Position numbers and translations under genes: made by a program
Shown here: positions 41,431 to 53,140 of the stretch, one piece after another
Position numbering within the stretch: position 1 is the first letter of the stretch
Layout of the letters: each line of letters opens with the position of its first letter
Notes under the pieces: generated by a model
Databases searched by the model: none
What the model saw: only the letters and a program-made list of their open reading frames with translations
Told to the model about the DNA's origin: nothing
Assembly (NCBI RefSeq): GCF_031143425.1
Contig: NC_090440.1
Coordinates: 1,269,373,123-1,269,437,122 of the forward strand
DNA length: 64,000 bases
Direction: 5' to 3'
Origin: Pleurodeles waltl
Lineage: Eukaryota > Chordata > Amphibia > Caudata > Salamandridae

Positions 41431-42100
41431 GGATTTGGTGTTGTGCACTCAACCGGCTGAGGTGCCCCCCCTTTCCCTTCCCCCTGAGGTGCCTGTTTTA
41501 TTGCTCTCTGATGCCCCTGCAGTGTTCTCTCTGTCATGTTCGGGGATTGAGTGTGGGCCCCGCCCATGCCGTGTGGGCCGAGTGTTCCACGGACTTCAAT
41601 GGAGCACTACCTGGACTACTATTCTTGGTGTATATATTTGTTTATGGTGTATATATATTTTTGGCATACTGGATTTTAATATATTACAATGGTTACACTC
41701 ATTTCCTTTTGTCTTTGCATTCTTCCAGGGGGTTTGGGGGGTGTAACTGTAATGTATCATGATGTATTAGTGTGTGTGTTGTAGTGGGTGAGGGTGGGGG
41801 TGGGGGTGTTTTGTGTGTGTGTCCCTGTTTTTTCCCTCCCCCTCCTCTGTGTCGTAGGTGCAGTACTCACCGTGGTCTTCGCCGACGGCGTTCGTGCTCC
41901 TGGTAGAGGAGCAAGAAGATAAGGGCTGGCAGGATCTGGAGCTCGGGTTCCATGGCGTCCTGATTCCTTTTGGGGTGTGCAGAGGTGAGCGTTTTCCCTT
42001 GGAAGTCCTGTTTCCGCCGTGTTTTTGTTCGCTGTGAATCCACCCCCCGGAAAAGGTGGTGGAATGGTAGGTTGTGATACTGTGGGCTGTACATTGTCCT
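41431..42100. other. Harbinger right-arm non-coding sequence
   Basis: T-rich and G-rich sequence between the tandem repeats and the right terminus, without a convincing long frame. On the minus strand 41953-41871 looks like a small first exon and is listed separately. Otherwise I see nothing firm here. Confidence 0.4.
41871..41953 (-). pseudogene. Possible first exon of a Harbinger transposase
   Basis: ATG at 41953 opens MEPELQILPALIFLLLYQEH and continues to an Arg-rich end (ERRRRRPR) followed at once by a consensus GTGAGT donor. HARBI1-type transposases often begin with a hydrophobic then Arg-rich stretch that ends near an intron. It points inward from the right terminus. The exon it would splice to is unclear; a gene reaching 23.4 kb would have to pass over the Myb-like gene. 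Confidence 0.4.
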
Positions 42101-42283
42101 CCGCCTGTCTGTTGGTGGTGACCGCCATGCTGTTTGTTTGTACCGCCATGGTGGTCGGAGTGTTAAAGTGGCTGTCTATGTTGGCGGTTTCCGCCACAGT
42201 CGTAATTCCATTTTTTTTTCCGCCGGCCTGTTGGCGGTTTTACCGCCGCTTTAACACCGACCGCCAGGTTTGTAATAAACACC

Positions 42284-43061
42284 TATGTCATTACAGAAAA
42301 GATAATCATTGCAAAAGTATGGATAATTTAATATCCTGCCTTCACATAGTGACTGCTGCCAGCTACCTCAAGCATGTTAAACTACCTGTAGGCTGGCTGT
42401 TTTCATGTGCAAATGTCACTTTCACCTATATTCCTGCTAATATACATGTTCCTTTACACGATTAGGACTCATGATGTTTCGATTCCTTTCTGTACATACT
42501 TGCAATCCATAGGAAGCTATTCAATTGCATGAAGATTATGATGCCGAGCTGCAATTATTATCTAAATCAGAATAAATAAGCTTGAGTGTCTCTGTTGTAG
42601 GCGTGCCAGGATTAACCATTTATAATACTTGAATGGTCAACAAGTTAACATGTTTAATAGTTAGAAATATTTAGCACACTTCTATTGCTTTATCTGAATT
42701 TTTGCTAGATATTCATGGTACTAGAAAAGCTGCTTTACAAAACAGGGCTGCCATTGATTACTTATTGTTAAAGCATGATCATGGCTGTTCTGAGTTTGAA
42801 GGTCTTTGCTGCTTTAATTTTTCAGACCACTCTAAATCTATACAATCCCACATTGACAGTTTATATGAATTAGTGAAAGGAGTAAAACAAGATGTAGACA
42901 AAGGGTGAGATTGGTTGCTCCAGTGGTTGCCTGATTTTGGACAATTGAGCAATATTTTAGGTTGCATAATCATGGTCATCTCTGTAGTTATAGCGTTATG
43001 TTGCAGTGTGCAATGCTTACCTAATTTGCTTGTAATGTTTAAACCAAAGAATATTTGATTT
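42284..43061 (+). pseudogene. env: ERV env, transmembrane-subunit remnant
   Basis: Beyond the Harbinger right end the provirus resumes. A frame at 42702-42908 has the conserved retroviral TM ectodomain landmark: LQNRAAIDYLLL followed by a CX6CC disulfide motif (CSEFEGLCC). After a stop the same frame has a hydrophobic membrane anchor near 42950-43010 (CIIMVISVVIALCC) and ends at about 43061. The TM subunit mediates membrane fusion. This copy is broken by stops and by the 26.8-kb Harbinger complex. Confidence 0.8.
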
Positions 43062-43068
43062 TAGACCT

Positions 43069-43721
43069 GTATGTTATGAGACTCATTGGTCAATGGATGG
43101 AGTGTAATGATATGTTCATTTAACCACTGCTCCATCTTGACCACTGACTCCATTTTGTGCTTAACTTAGTTTCAAACACCACTGCATTGTGCATGCAGGT
43201 ATTTTTCCATGCACAAGTTATGCTACTTTTTTTTCACTCATGTTTTCACTTTTCATGCTCCTTCTCACCAAGGGCTAGAATATAATAAGCAGGAGTGAGG
43301 GTAAGATAAGGACATACCAGGAGACTGTTTATGGTACGGCAAGGAACAGTTTGGTCTTCAGAGCGCACCTTGGGATGTGACTGGTCTTTGAACGTTCTCT
43401 TTCAACACTGACCTGATTTGGCCAGCTTTTGAACAACAACTCAATGAATAGGAGGGGGGGATTTCTGGAATTCTCCTCTCCAGCTTGTTAAAAATATATT
43501 AGAGGAGGAAACTAGACGACTTAGGATATTGAACTCGGGTCAGGAAAGGGACTCCTTTGTCCACTGTCACTCCCATTGTGGGTAGTTCTCTTTTCACGGT
43601 CAACTGAATGTATGACCTGTTACTGGCAAAGAGATGAAGGAAGCAAGCCTCATGGTGATGAATTTTTAATTCTTATTTTCTGTTTTGCATTGTGCATTGT
43701 GCATGAATTTATATATATGTA

Positions 43722-43799
<78 letters not shown>

Positions 43800-44052
43800 C
43801 ACCACTGTTTATAGATATAAATATATTATCCATTGTTGAAGTAGTGTATTTTCTGTGTCTGTTTCTATGATCATTATTATTTCACTCCTGTGACTATATT
43901 TAAATGTGCACTCATGTTGTACATAATTAACCTCCTTATTCAAACCATGCTAAGTGCCTTATTAAATGCATTTCTCAGACTGAGAGTGTTGCATACCAGA
44001 AATTCCTTTCAGTATTTGTGTATTTCCTCTTAGTCTGTAATGAAGCAAAACA
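43069..44052 (+). repeat. 3' LTR of the ERV-L-like provirus
   Basis: Begins with TG shortly after the env stop and ends with CA at 44052, where its similarity to 9728-9857 also ends. About 0.98 kb, including a TA microsatellite. The left edge is placed by position only. The U5 part differs from the 5' LTR remnant at many positions, so the provirus is old. Confidence 0.55.
43698..43798. repeat. TA microsatellite
   Basis: About 100 bp of nearly pure TA dinucleotides inside the 3' LTR. It explains the artificial Tyr-Ile frames there. Confidence 0.95.
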
Positions 44053-44099
44053 GTTGTCCTGGGCAGTGAGCACATTACATTTGAGACATTCTTCTGCCT

Positions 44100-46685
44100 A
44101 TTCAATACAGCAAAATTGTTAACAAATCATTATGGCTCATTTCCTGGAACACGGTGAACAGTACAAGGAATAACACAAAAATGTTTTTTTTGTCAAAATT
44201 GGGAGCTAATTTGTTTGCAGGAAACCTGGAGTTTAACTGATATTTCTCTCAATAATTTCCATGTGTTTAATTGTCCTGTGACTGCCACCAAAAGAGGCCC
44301 CCCTTCTATATATTTTTTACATCATTTCTTTGGTTTTATATAAGTATTTACCTGAACATGCAGTACAATGTCCAGAGCTGTGTATTTTATGACAATCACC
44401 TCAAACCCACCACCCAATCTAAGGCATTTAACTGTCAAAGTGCCAAAAGTACACACTACATTCCAGCTGCAGTCCAAACCCACCATAGGTTACTATTGTT
44501 TCTGGGTAACCCATGGCTTTACAAAAATAGCACTCAGCCTCAGCACAATACTTTATTATGCGTTTCTTTTCAAATCTCTATATTACTGAAGTTGAATATA
44601 ATCTGGTCATTTTATTGTTCTATGGATCCCTCAGATCTAGCACAATTCATCAAGGTATTTTGGGATGGATCAGCAAATCTGGTCATTCTTATATTTTGCC
44701 CCAGATACCAAGAATAAGGCTTTAGCAAGATCCCTATTTAGTTTTATGGCTCATACTATTTATTGAAGCTGAGGAATGTTCCTCAGTTATTATGTTAGGG
44801 GATCTAAATGCAAAGATTTCAAACCTTTTAGCAAGCATATCTGGGGACCCAGTTAAAAAAGAGGCATACAATATTACAGGATCTACTTTTCTGATTAAAT
44901 CTAAAATTGACTCCCATGTCAAAATATTGGTAGAATTTTTAAGTGAAATAGACTGCATAATAGTATATGGAAGAATAAGCAAAAATATTCATACGTAGCT
45001 TATACATACTTCCATGTCTAGCCTGTCAATCCTTGACTATTTCATTTCTTCTTATGATATGTTTGGCCAGCTATCAGACTTAGAGGATATGACTACCCCT
45101 ATGAGTGACCATAAGAGTTGATTGTTCTTTATGGAGGCATTTCTAATTCATTTGGATACTTGGAATTGAAACAGAGGACTTTTTTGTTAAATAAAATTGA
45201 TGGTCATACCTTTTGGGATGAGAGGAAAATAGGTGCCTTAAGTATAGCATTAGATCTGGCAGTAGATGAAATAACAACCCAAATATTTAATATCCTAGAT
45301 ATTTTTGAATCTATAATGAATACATTGGTGGAAAAGAAAACAATAGAGATACACCATGTAAGACTAGGACTAAAGAAAAATATGTCCTCAACATAGATTC
45401 TACCCTGTCAAAGAAAATTGATGGTATTATTAGGCATCAAGTTAGATTTCATTTTAAGGAAAGGGGAAGAGTGATTCATTATTTGAAGAAAATAACAGTA
45501 GACTAAAAACTATCAATAAGAAACTACTTGCTGATCAAAAGTGGCTTGCCCTAAGAGAAGCTTCTGTCTTGAATAATAGCAGGAGATTTTGAAAATTAAT
45601 TGCAGAAGCATCAGGGACTGAGATGCTTCTCCAGTTACTATAAGTGAAGAGGTGGACAGAATATATATTTCGGGATTGAGTGCTGCTAATGGAAATAATG
45701 GTTCCATTTCATCGGTTGAGATAAGTACTTTTTAATGGTCAAAGGAAGGGTATGTTTGTCCTCCAGCAATAAATATAAAAGTTACATTTTAAAATTTGAG
45801 GAAATCCTATTTATACCAACAGAGAGAAAGGCTAAGCGTTGATCTGTTTTTTTGGCACCAATTTTTAAATTTAGTTACATTAGTGGGACCATTCAATCAT
45901 TTTGGATGGGCGACTTAATTATTCCTCTTTATAAAACGGGTGATACGTCCCCTCCAATGAAGTAGAGACTATTAGCATTACATGATGAGTTAGGGAATAT
46001 TTTAACTAGAAGCATACTAGAACACATTCAAGGATGAATAACTGAAAAGGGAGGTCCTATCTTTATATTAAGCCAATTTTAGAAAAAAAAAATCAACATT
46101 AGATGATATTGCAGCCATGCAGGATATAATGGAATAATATTTGGTAACCAGAGGTTAGTTTGTGTATGCAGCCTTTACTAATTTTGAAACTGTCTTTGAT
46201 CGTGTTGACTATCCCACATTATAGAAGAAGCTTGCTGCATTATGAATTCTGTCAGTGTTTTACATTTAACTTATTGCCGTACGTTCTTCTTTCCTGGTGT
46301 CTGGTACTCATCTGCGGTCTCAAGAACTTACATTGAAAATAAGAACAAACAATGGTTTGAAACAGGGATATCAACTTGCCCCGTTATTGTTTACATTTCA
46401 TATTCATGATTTACCAATGGTATTATCAAAGCCTGCAGGAGCACCCTCCAAACACCGTTGGTTATCAAAAACTATCTTGTTTGCTCTATTTTAAAACTTG
46501 TTTTAACTCCTATAGGTTTACAAACAAAACTGAATAATTTAACAATCTTTCTTGAACGGCATATTTATAAACAAATAATATGGTTAAAAGTAACATTTTG
46601 ATCTTCAGAGCAGGAAACATCAGAAAAAGATACATTTGAATTGAAATAAGTAAAAGAACATATCTATTTGTGGAAGATTTTTAGT
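44100..46685 (+). mobile_element. LINE-C: decayed APE-type LINE, ORF2 remains
   Basis: Endonuclease traces: LISWN near 44130, LQETW near 44220, GDLNAKIS near 44800 and SDHK near 45105. RT traces: a LIIPLYKTGD-like stretch near 45915, AFTNFETVFDRVDYP near 46170-46215 and GLKQGYQLAPLLFTFHIHDL at about 46350. The motif style matches the LINE-A/B group. Many stops and frame changes; no catalytic YADD box is recognisable. Its right end is cut by the DIRS element at 46686, and the provirus LTR adjoins its 5' region. Confidence 0.65.
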
Positions 46686-46905
46686 TATGCTTGAATCATT
46701 CGCCATTGTGGAAGGTGGAGTCTCGCTGTACCATGGTAAAGCAGTAAGTAAAACTACTGTAGACCATAATGGCACTAGACCATCAGTTTAATATCCTATC
46801 TATGTTCTTTTTAAAAAGGCCCATACTTGAACAATGGCCAATCAGGTGCAGGCACCCTCTAGAATACACCCAAGAGAGGAAGAATCCCTTAGATTTTCAC
46901 AGCTC
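46686..46905 (+). repeat. DIRS left inverted terminal repeat (5' truncated)
   Basis: Inverse of 57613-57830 with roughly 80 percent identity by eye. The outermost bases present on the right (the AAGAAAATAAGTTAC end) are missing here, where LINE-C sequence begins. Confidence 0.7.
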
Positions 46906-46985
46906 ATCATGTGTGAAGGAAGTCTGCCTGAGCTCTGCTCAGTTCTTCTTCTTCAAGAAGGTATTAGAAGCGTATTTCTTCTACT

Positions 46986-48300
46986 ATGTTTGACTCTAAA
47001 GGCCTTTTTCATCACTGCAAGACCTGTGGGAAGAAAAGGGTACATGTGATTGACCCACATAAAAATTGCATTTACTGCCTTAAAACAGATCACAAGGCAA
47101 AAGAGTGCAAAATATGCCACACTTTCTGCACAAAAATGTTGAAAGACAGGGAAGAGGGCCTGCTTTTGTGGCTTTGAAAAGCTAAAGGCCAGAAAACATC
47201 TTCGAAAGAGGACGGTAACACCCCCTCTAGATCACACAAGAGGGCTCAGTCTCGTGAAGGAACTTCTATGGAGAGCAGAAACTCCCTTAAAACTTATCAT
47301 CAAGGGAAGGACTCAAAGAAAAAGGAGAAACAAAAACAATTCTTCTCAGAGACAGCTTTATCTGTGCCCTTTATGCCTTCCAACCAAGATAAAGATCTCC
47401 CTCATCCCTCCCCCTCAGGCACATTGATGGCCAGGAAAAAGTATTTCTGTAAGACTCCGTTGACAGCAAAATCGTTGACAACGACTGTCACAACTATCAA
47501 TTCGTCGAAGCCATTGATTGCAAAAACAATGATAACAGCCTCCATCGACACCTTCATCTTGTCGACCAACATTGTGGGGGCAACTAAGATCTCATCAACA
47601 CTTCCGGTTGATGATCCCGCTGACGCTGCCTCAGTCGACGATAGCCTCATCGATTACCCTGTTGATGGCAATTTTATCGATGACAACCTCGCTGATGACA
47701 TCTTCTATGACCTTGACTACGAGGGATTCAACATCAGAACACCATACTTATGAAGCTCTGTCGACGACATTGTGGATACCACCATCGACGAAGATCAGAA
47801 GGACAAATATCACCAAGACATCATTATGACTTTTATGGATTTGTTCACACACTAACATATCTCCTCTAATTCCAAGCCAGCTGTTGGAAATTGAAGATTG
47901 TGATGACGACCACCCTTTCAACCAGCTCACACCCCTTTGAGGTTCATGTCAAATGCTATGATGAAGAGGATGACTATTATGAGGAAGGGCAAGATAATCA
48001 GGATTATTATCATTCGCCATCTGCCCAAAGTCATTCTGAACACCTCAGGTATTATGCTGACCCTCCACATAGACAGGGTGATTTCTTTATGCCTTTTTCA
48101 TTGGTCCAGGGTCTTCAGGGTATGCTTTCTGACTATAAAAAGCATTTTCCACAACCACCAGAAGAACGTCCAGTGGCACCGTGAAGACCTGCTTCTCCGA
48201 ATCCAACAGTCATTCTTCCACCTGCCACTCCCAGAATGACACCTCCGTCCTAGATTGCACCAGCACCAAGGGACGGCCCATCATCATCTGATGACAATGG
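46986..48300 (+). pseudogene. DIRS gag-like gene
   Basis: ATG at 46986 (MFDSKGLFHHCKTCGKKRVH) starts a Cys-rich segment with CKTC, CIYCLKTDHKAKEC and CHTFC, like the zinc-finger start of DIRS gag proteins. It continues in pieces with a Lys-rich and then Ser/Thr/Asp-rich linker (47268-47753) and an acidic part at 47891-48184 (DEEDDYYEEGQDNQDYYH). Stops separate the pieces. Presumed capsid-like RNA-binding protein. Confidence 0.65.
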
Positions 48301-49580
48301 AGTGGAGGGTGAGATTCCTGAGCCAAAACCCCCACCTAATGATTGGGACAAAATGTATTATACCCTGATAGTCTCCACCTCCACAACAACCTGTTGATTT
48401 GCCACCAGAAGACATCAGAGGATTTCACAAATTAATGGAAAGAGCACCATCCAGGTTCCATCTCCCTTTATTGGTTAAATAGTCCAACTACTTTCTTATG
48501 ATTTCAAAGAGCAAAAAAGAAAGCCCATCTGGGTGATATTCATCATTGTTACATCTGGCATGAGGATATCAAGATTATGAAAAACCCTGCTACAGCAGCT
48601 GCTGTACTACATTGTATCAATAAAAAATACAGAGCCCCAGAGGATTGCCCTACATGCCTGACAGGAGACCCCAAACGAGATTCTGTTATTTCCCAAGCAG
48701 CTCAAAGCTGATCAGAAAACCAATCTGTACTACCAGATGGAGACAGGCACCGTCTAGGCAACACCAGCAAGAGGTTCTCTACAGTGTCTGCCATCACGGT
48801 TAGGGCAGTCAACTCCTTGGCTATTCTAGGTCGCTTGTGACTGATGGTTGTGGTCAGATATCAGTTTCCTCATTGACCTAATCCTGGAAGACAAAAGACC
48901 TAAGGTCAGGAAGATCCTACAGGAAGGTGAGCGCACCTCTTCAGGAATTATTGGCTGCGCCATGGATATTGCATACACAGGATTCTGGCAAATGGCAGGC
49001 GCAGTCGTCTTAAGATAGCAGGTATGCCTTAAGGTGACTTCATTCAGACATGAAGTTCAATTTAAAATACTGAAAATGACGTATGAAGTGGACACACTTT
49101 TTGGCAAGCACCTTTATGAAGCTTTTCTTGCCATTAAGGCAGACACAGACACAGCAAAATCCCACAGAATCCTGCAGTACAGGAAGTTGCCATTTCGAGG
49201 GGAAAGTGGTCATGGTTTCTCCACATACAGAGGCGCATATGTACATGTCAGAGTATCCGTCCTATCAGCCCCAGAATAGTTCTACATACCAACAGCAAAC
49301 ATACATCCAACCATCTACAGCAGGTTTCTCTAAACAAGGACCATGCCAAAAACTCCCACATCAGAGCTGAGACACAGATTGCAAGCAATTACCTTACCCA
49401 GGTACCAGCCATGGCACCTTCTTCTCACCCCGTAGGTGTGAACATCTCCAAGCACATCCACCATTTGGACAAATGGGTACTGGACCTTGTCAACTATGGC
49501 CATACCATGGAATTTATGGAGAGACCACCAAATCACACCCACCTTGCCTTCACTTAATAAGAAATTACAAAAAGCCCTAA
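48301..49580 (+). other. DIRS region between gag and RT, decayed
   Basis: No long frame. Fragments continue gag-like sequence, for example DRVISLCLFHWSRVF near 48080 and KMTYEVDTLFGKHLYEAFL at 49070-49140, with many stops. I can assign nothing beyond the DIRS context. Confidence 0.5.
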
Positions 49581-50401
49581 TAATGCTTGCCAAGTGAGCA
49601 ATATATAGGGCTCCAGTTTTTCAAAAAGGGAAAAGTATTCTACTTCAGTTTTTACCCCATATGAAAGAAATCAGGGGAATGGAGACCTAACCTAGATCTC
49701 AGGAAGCTAAACAAGTTCCTCTGCAAACAATCCTTTTGGATGATTACTCTTTCCGGCATTCTTCCCCTACTAAACAGTGGGGACTATATGTCATCTCTAT
49801 ACCTGGACAATGCATATTTTCATATCCCCATACATCCCAAGCAATGCAAATACCTCTGTTTCACTGTAGCTGGTACCATTATCGAAACAGAGTGCTTCAA
49901 TTTTGCCTCAAGTCAGCCCCTCACATATTTACCAAGTGGTTGGCTTCAGTGGCTGCAGCTCTCAGAAAACAAGGTCATCAGGTATTCCCCTACCTAGAAT
50001 GGCTGCTAACAGCTTCACCTCCAACGCAAGCTGCCAGAACCATGAAAGCCTGCCTGTCACTATTTCTCAAACTGTGTCTTACCATGAGCCAGGAAAAGTC
50101 CTCAACCACTCCTACTCAAAGGATGACATTTCTAGGACCTTACCTAGATACAATTCAGAACAAAGCCTACCTCTCTCAGGAAAGACAGAAGAGGCTAGCA
50201 GACTTGGCTTGGAAAATATTAAGAAAAAAGTATGTTTCAGTGAAAAAGTTTGAGTCGCTCCTGGACATTTTTCATTCAGCAATCGACCTGGTCCAATTCA
50301 CACGCCTCAAGATGAGACCATTCCTAGCTGAACTACAACTCCAATGGATCCAATCACAAGGCTCATTCAAGGACCTGATATCCATAACCCCAAAAATGTA
50401 G
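49581..50401 (+). pseudogene. DIRS reverse transcriptase
   Basis: RT landmarks in two frames: SGILPLLNSGDYMSSLYLDN and AYFHIPIHPKQCKYLCFTVA, then SAPHIFTKWLASVAAALRKQ and VFPYLEWLLTA. The usual YLDDWLL catalytic box reads YLEWLL, so the catalytic Asp pair is lost. The thumb region follows (TFLGPYLDT, then QERQKRLADL). DIRS RT copies the element RNA. A frame change near 49800-49900 and the altered box make it inactive. Confidence 0.75.
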
Positions 50402-50439
50402 GTTGGTAGTCTCACAGGCCTCATCTACAGCAAGGCCTC

Positions 50440-50840
50440 GTATTTCTGCCATTGGTTCCCGATTTTGTCTTCACCACTGATGTTTCAATGGGCGGCTAGA
50501 GAGTCCACTTGCAGGACCTACAAATCCAAGGGAAGTGGTCACTGCATCAGCAGATTATGCACAGCCTGGAACTGAAGGCCATCTTTCTCACCCTGCAAAC
50601 TTTTCTCCCAAGAACAGCAGGATCCTTGGTGCTGGTCTGTACAGAAAACAGGACCAGCATGTATTACATCAACAAGCAGGGAGGAACCAGATCTCCAACA
50701 CTCTTTCATGAAGCTCAAGAGCAGTGAAGTTGGCTCATGACCCACAAGATATCCCAGAAGGCCGAACACATCAGGAGTACACAATACCCTAGCAGACACC
50801 CTCAGCTGGGCCAAAGACAACTTGTATGAGGTGGAACTGG
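50440..50840 (+). pseudogene. DIRS RNase H
   Basis: Pieces fit a DIRS RNase H: a TDVSM stretch (first acidic residue) near 50478, SLELKAIFLTLQTFLP (catalytic Glu), and VLVCTENRTSMYYINKQGGT, where the second acidic residue reads Glu in TENRT. A stop lies at about 50499. It normally removes RNA after reverse transcription. Confidence 0.65.
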
Positions 50841-51815
50841 ACCAGTGTTACCTGGACAACATATTCTCATGGTGGGGAAATGCCATTTGATACAATGGTC
50901 CGGAATCTATGCCTGAGCTTTACCCCCTTCCCACTAGTTACCAAGGGCCTCAGCAAAATGAAAGTGGAACACTGTTGCCTCATTCTAATTACACCCAAGT
51001 AGCCCAGGCAATACTCATACATGGAACCGATTCTCCTGTCAGTGAACGGTCCTATAAGCCTTCCAAAAACAGAAACGCTCCTGACAATGAACCAAGGTCA
51101 AATATTACACCCAGAGCCAGCTTCTATACATTTACATGCTTGGCTCCTGAGTTCTATAGATTTTGAGACCTAAAGTCTGGAATGCAGAGCTATTATATGC
51201 AAAGCATGAGTGGAGAGCACGAAAAAACGTACCAGCTAAAATTAAAAAGATTCTGTTCCTGGTGTCAAACAAATGATTTACACCTGTTTGAAACCTCTCC
51301 CAAAGAGATTTCGCCTTACCTCCTTTTGCTGGCCAAGTCAGGCCTTGTCCATGCATCAGTCAAGGTTCCTCTTCCTGCAATCTCAAGGTACAGATCCGCT
51401 ACACAAATTCCATCTCTCTGCTCAGCAAGACTCATTAAGCAATTCATGAAAAGGCTGTTCAGAGCCTTCGCACCAGTGCAAGCTCCTTCCCCGGAACGGC
51501 ATCTCAATGTGTCCCACTCGCAATTAATGAAGCCTCCTGTCAAACCCATTCATAAAGTTGACATAAAGTTTCACACATGGAAAGTTGTTCTATTACTCGC
51601 TCTCACATCTACAAGAAGGGTTAGTGAGATAAGGGCCAACATGACCCAAGAGCCTTTCCTATGTTTCATAGAAGAGTTTGCACTTCTCAGAACAAACCCA
51701 AAATTAATTTCAAAGGCCCCTTCTCAATTTCATCTGAATTAACCTATCTTACTTAGAACATTTTTACCCAATCCAACCACACAGGCTGACAGGGCTCTCC
51801 ATACTTAGGACATTA

Positions 51816-52696
51816 AGGCCTTCATTACAACCCTGGCAGTCAGTGGAATAGTGGAGGTATTACCGCCCACAGGCTGGCAGTACCTACCTCTACTATGATG
51901 ACATTGTCGGTTTGGCCAAAGTCAAACCGCCAATGTACCACACCAACCGCCACGGTCTTCAGTCTCCAGCCCGGTCGCCGTCACTAGGCCTCCCATAGCA
52001 TTAGGACCCCGCCCACCGGTACTGCCACTGAAACCATGGTGGTAGGCACTATTAGTGGCAGGGAATTTGTTCCCTGGCACTGAGAGGGGTCTCCCCCGCC
52101 CCCCTTGCCCTCCCTAGAACCCTTCCCCATCCTCCACTTCCCTCTCCCAACCCCCTTGCACATTTACGCACATACATGCACATACATGCACACCCATACA
52201 CACACGCATACACACATTCACCCACGCACTCATACATTCATACACACTCACAGCAACACTCACAAACACACATCCAGGCACACACACAATCTCACAACAA
52301 ACACTCACACCCACTCATGCACACACGCATTACACACACATGCACGGATTCACACACAGTCACACACACCCCCACTCACGCACACAACACCCCCCACCCC
52401 ATCTCTTGTCAAAGAACCCGACTTACCTGCTTGCAGGGGGTCCTCCGGCAGGAGACGGGACACGACGGGACACACCAGCAAAACACCCCTGGGCCGTATC
52501 ATGGAACATAATACGGTAGGCTGTGTTTTGCTGGTGTGGTACTGCTGCTAGCAGCAGCGCCACCTTACCACCATCTGCCGCGGTATTCTGTCTATGGTCA
52601 TAATTGCATGGACTGTCGGTAGTCACTGCGACAGAATGTTGGCAGCCGCCGCCGGGGCGGTAGGCGGCATTTGCCGCCAATCTCATAATGAGGGCC
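51816..52696. mobile_element. MITE of the Harbinger GGCGG-terminus type inside the DIRS recombinase
   Basis: Left end AGGCCTTCATTACAACCCTG; right end read inward GGGCCCTCATTATGAGATTG, both followed by GGC(A/G)G-type sequence like the ends at 15448 and 42283. About 880 bp, non-coding, with a CA-rich region in the middle. The target duplication is not clear. DIRS YR coding sequence lies on both sides. Confidence 0.65.
52150..52395. repeat. CA-rich low-complexity stretch
   Basis: Irregular CACA/CATA repeats inside the MITE. They create His/Thr-rich and Val/Cys-rich artificial frames on both strands. Confidence 0.9.
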
Positions 52697-53140
52697 CAAT
52701 TGCTGTCTCAAGTTTTACCTCCACTATACTAAACATGTCCGCAAAATTTATCAACTGCTAGTCTCTTATGGACAAGGACATCAATGGACTGCAATGCCGA
52801 AAGCAATTATAGCATAATCGATTTTTGCAATAATTCAGTTTTGCCATTCCAAAGCGAGCAAACCCCTAACAAGAAAAGTTCAAGCACATTCTTCAAGAGC
52901 ATTATCCACTTCAGCTGCTCTGTTTGCAGGCATTCCGCAGGAGAAGATATGCTGTCCTCGACGTGGAAGAGCACCCATTCCTTCATGCAGCACTACTGCC
53001 TTGAATCAACATAGTGGAGCGACGCAGTCGTGGGACAGACGGTGTTAATCCATCTATTCCGATAAGGTGAGCCTCTTTCAATAGAGGTGTTTTAGTCATA
53101 CTAAATTCAAATGCTATTCAGACTGTTGTATATTCCAGAT

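Larger units (their letters stand above)
15448..42283. mobile_element. PIF/Harbinger complex inserted in the provirus env region
   Basis: Left end GGGGCTCATTACAACATTGG; the right end, read inward on the minus strand, is GGTGTTTATTACAAACCTGG. Both continue into GGCGGT-rich sequence, so they form degenerate inverted termini. TAT flanks both sides (15445-15447 and 42284-42286), a possible 3-bp target duplication. Inside are two Myb/SANT-like genes, a HARBI1-type transposase and a repeat-rich coding tail, with the L2-like LINE, the 436-bp insertion and LINE-A inserted later. Whether this is one element or one Harbinger inside another is unresolved. ERV pol lies on the left and ERV env-TM on the right, so the whole block sits inside the provirus. 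Confidence 0.6.
51182..53012 (+). pseudogene. DIRS tyrosine recombinase gene, split by a MITE
   Basis: The N-terminal part, 51182-51815, has a SAM-like core-binding region (LKLKRFCSWCQTNDLHLFE, then YLLLLAKSGLVHASVK) and the start of the catalytic domain with the first Arg (LTSTRRVSEI). Coding continues past TAA 51740-51742 (FLPNPTTQADRALHT). A MITE (51816-52696) interrupts it. The C-terminal part resumes at about 52700 and holds SAGEDMLSSTWKSTHSFMQH followed by the catalytic Tyr context HYCLES, with a stop at about 53012. Such enzymes integrate the DIRS circle. Broken and inactive. Confidence 0.75.

Noticed and set aside
40980..41570. Minus-strand frames with repeated VCPLFNPGECK-like sequence
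   Set aside because: Translation of the 63-bp satellite; no start or domain, and the array is non-coding in structure.
43685..43870. Open frame rich in Tyr and Ile over the TA run
   Set aside because: Translation of a TA microsatellite; no start context or family similarity.
52105..52551. His/Thr-rich and Val/Cys-rich frames on both strands
   Set aside because: They come from the CA-rich low-complexity stretch inside a MITE.
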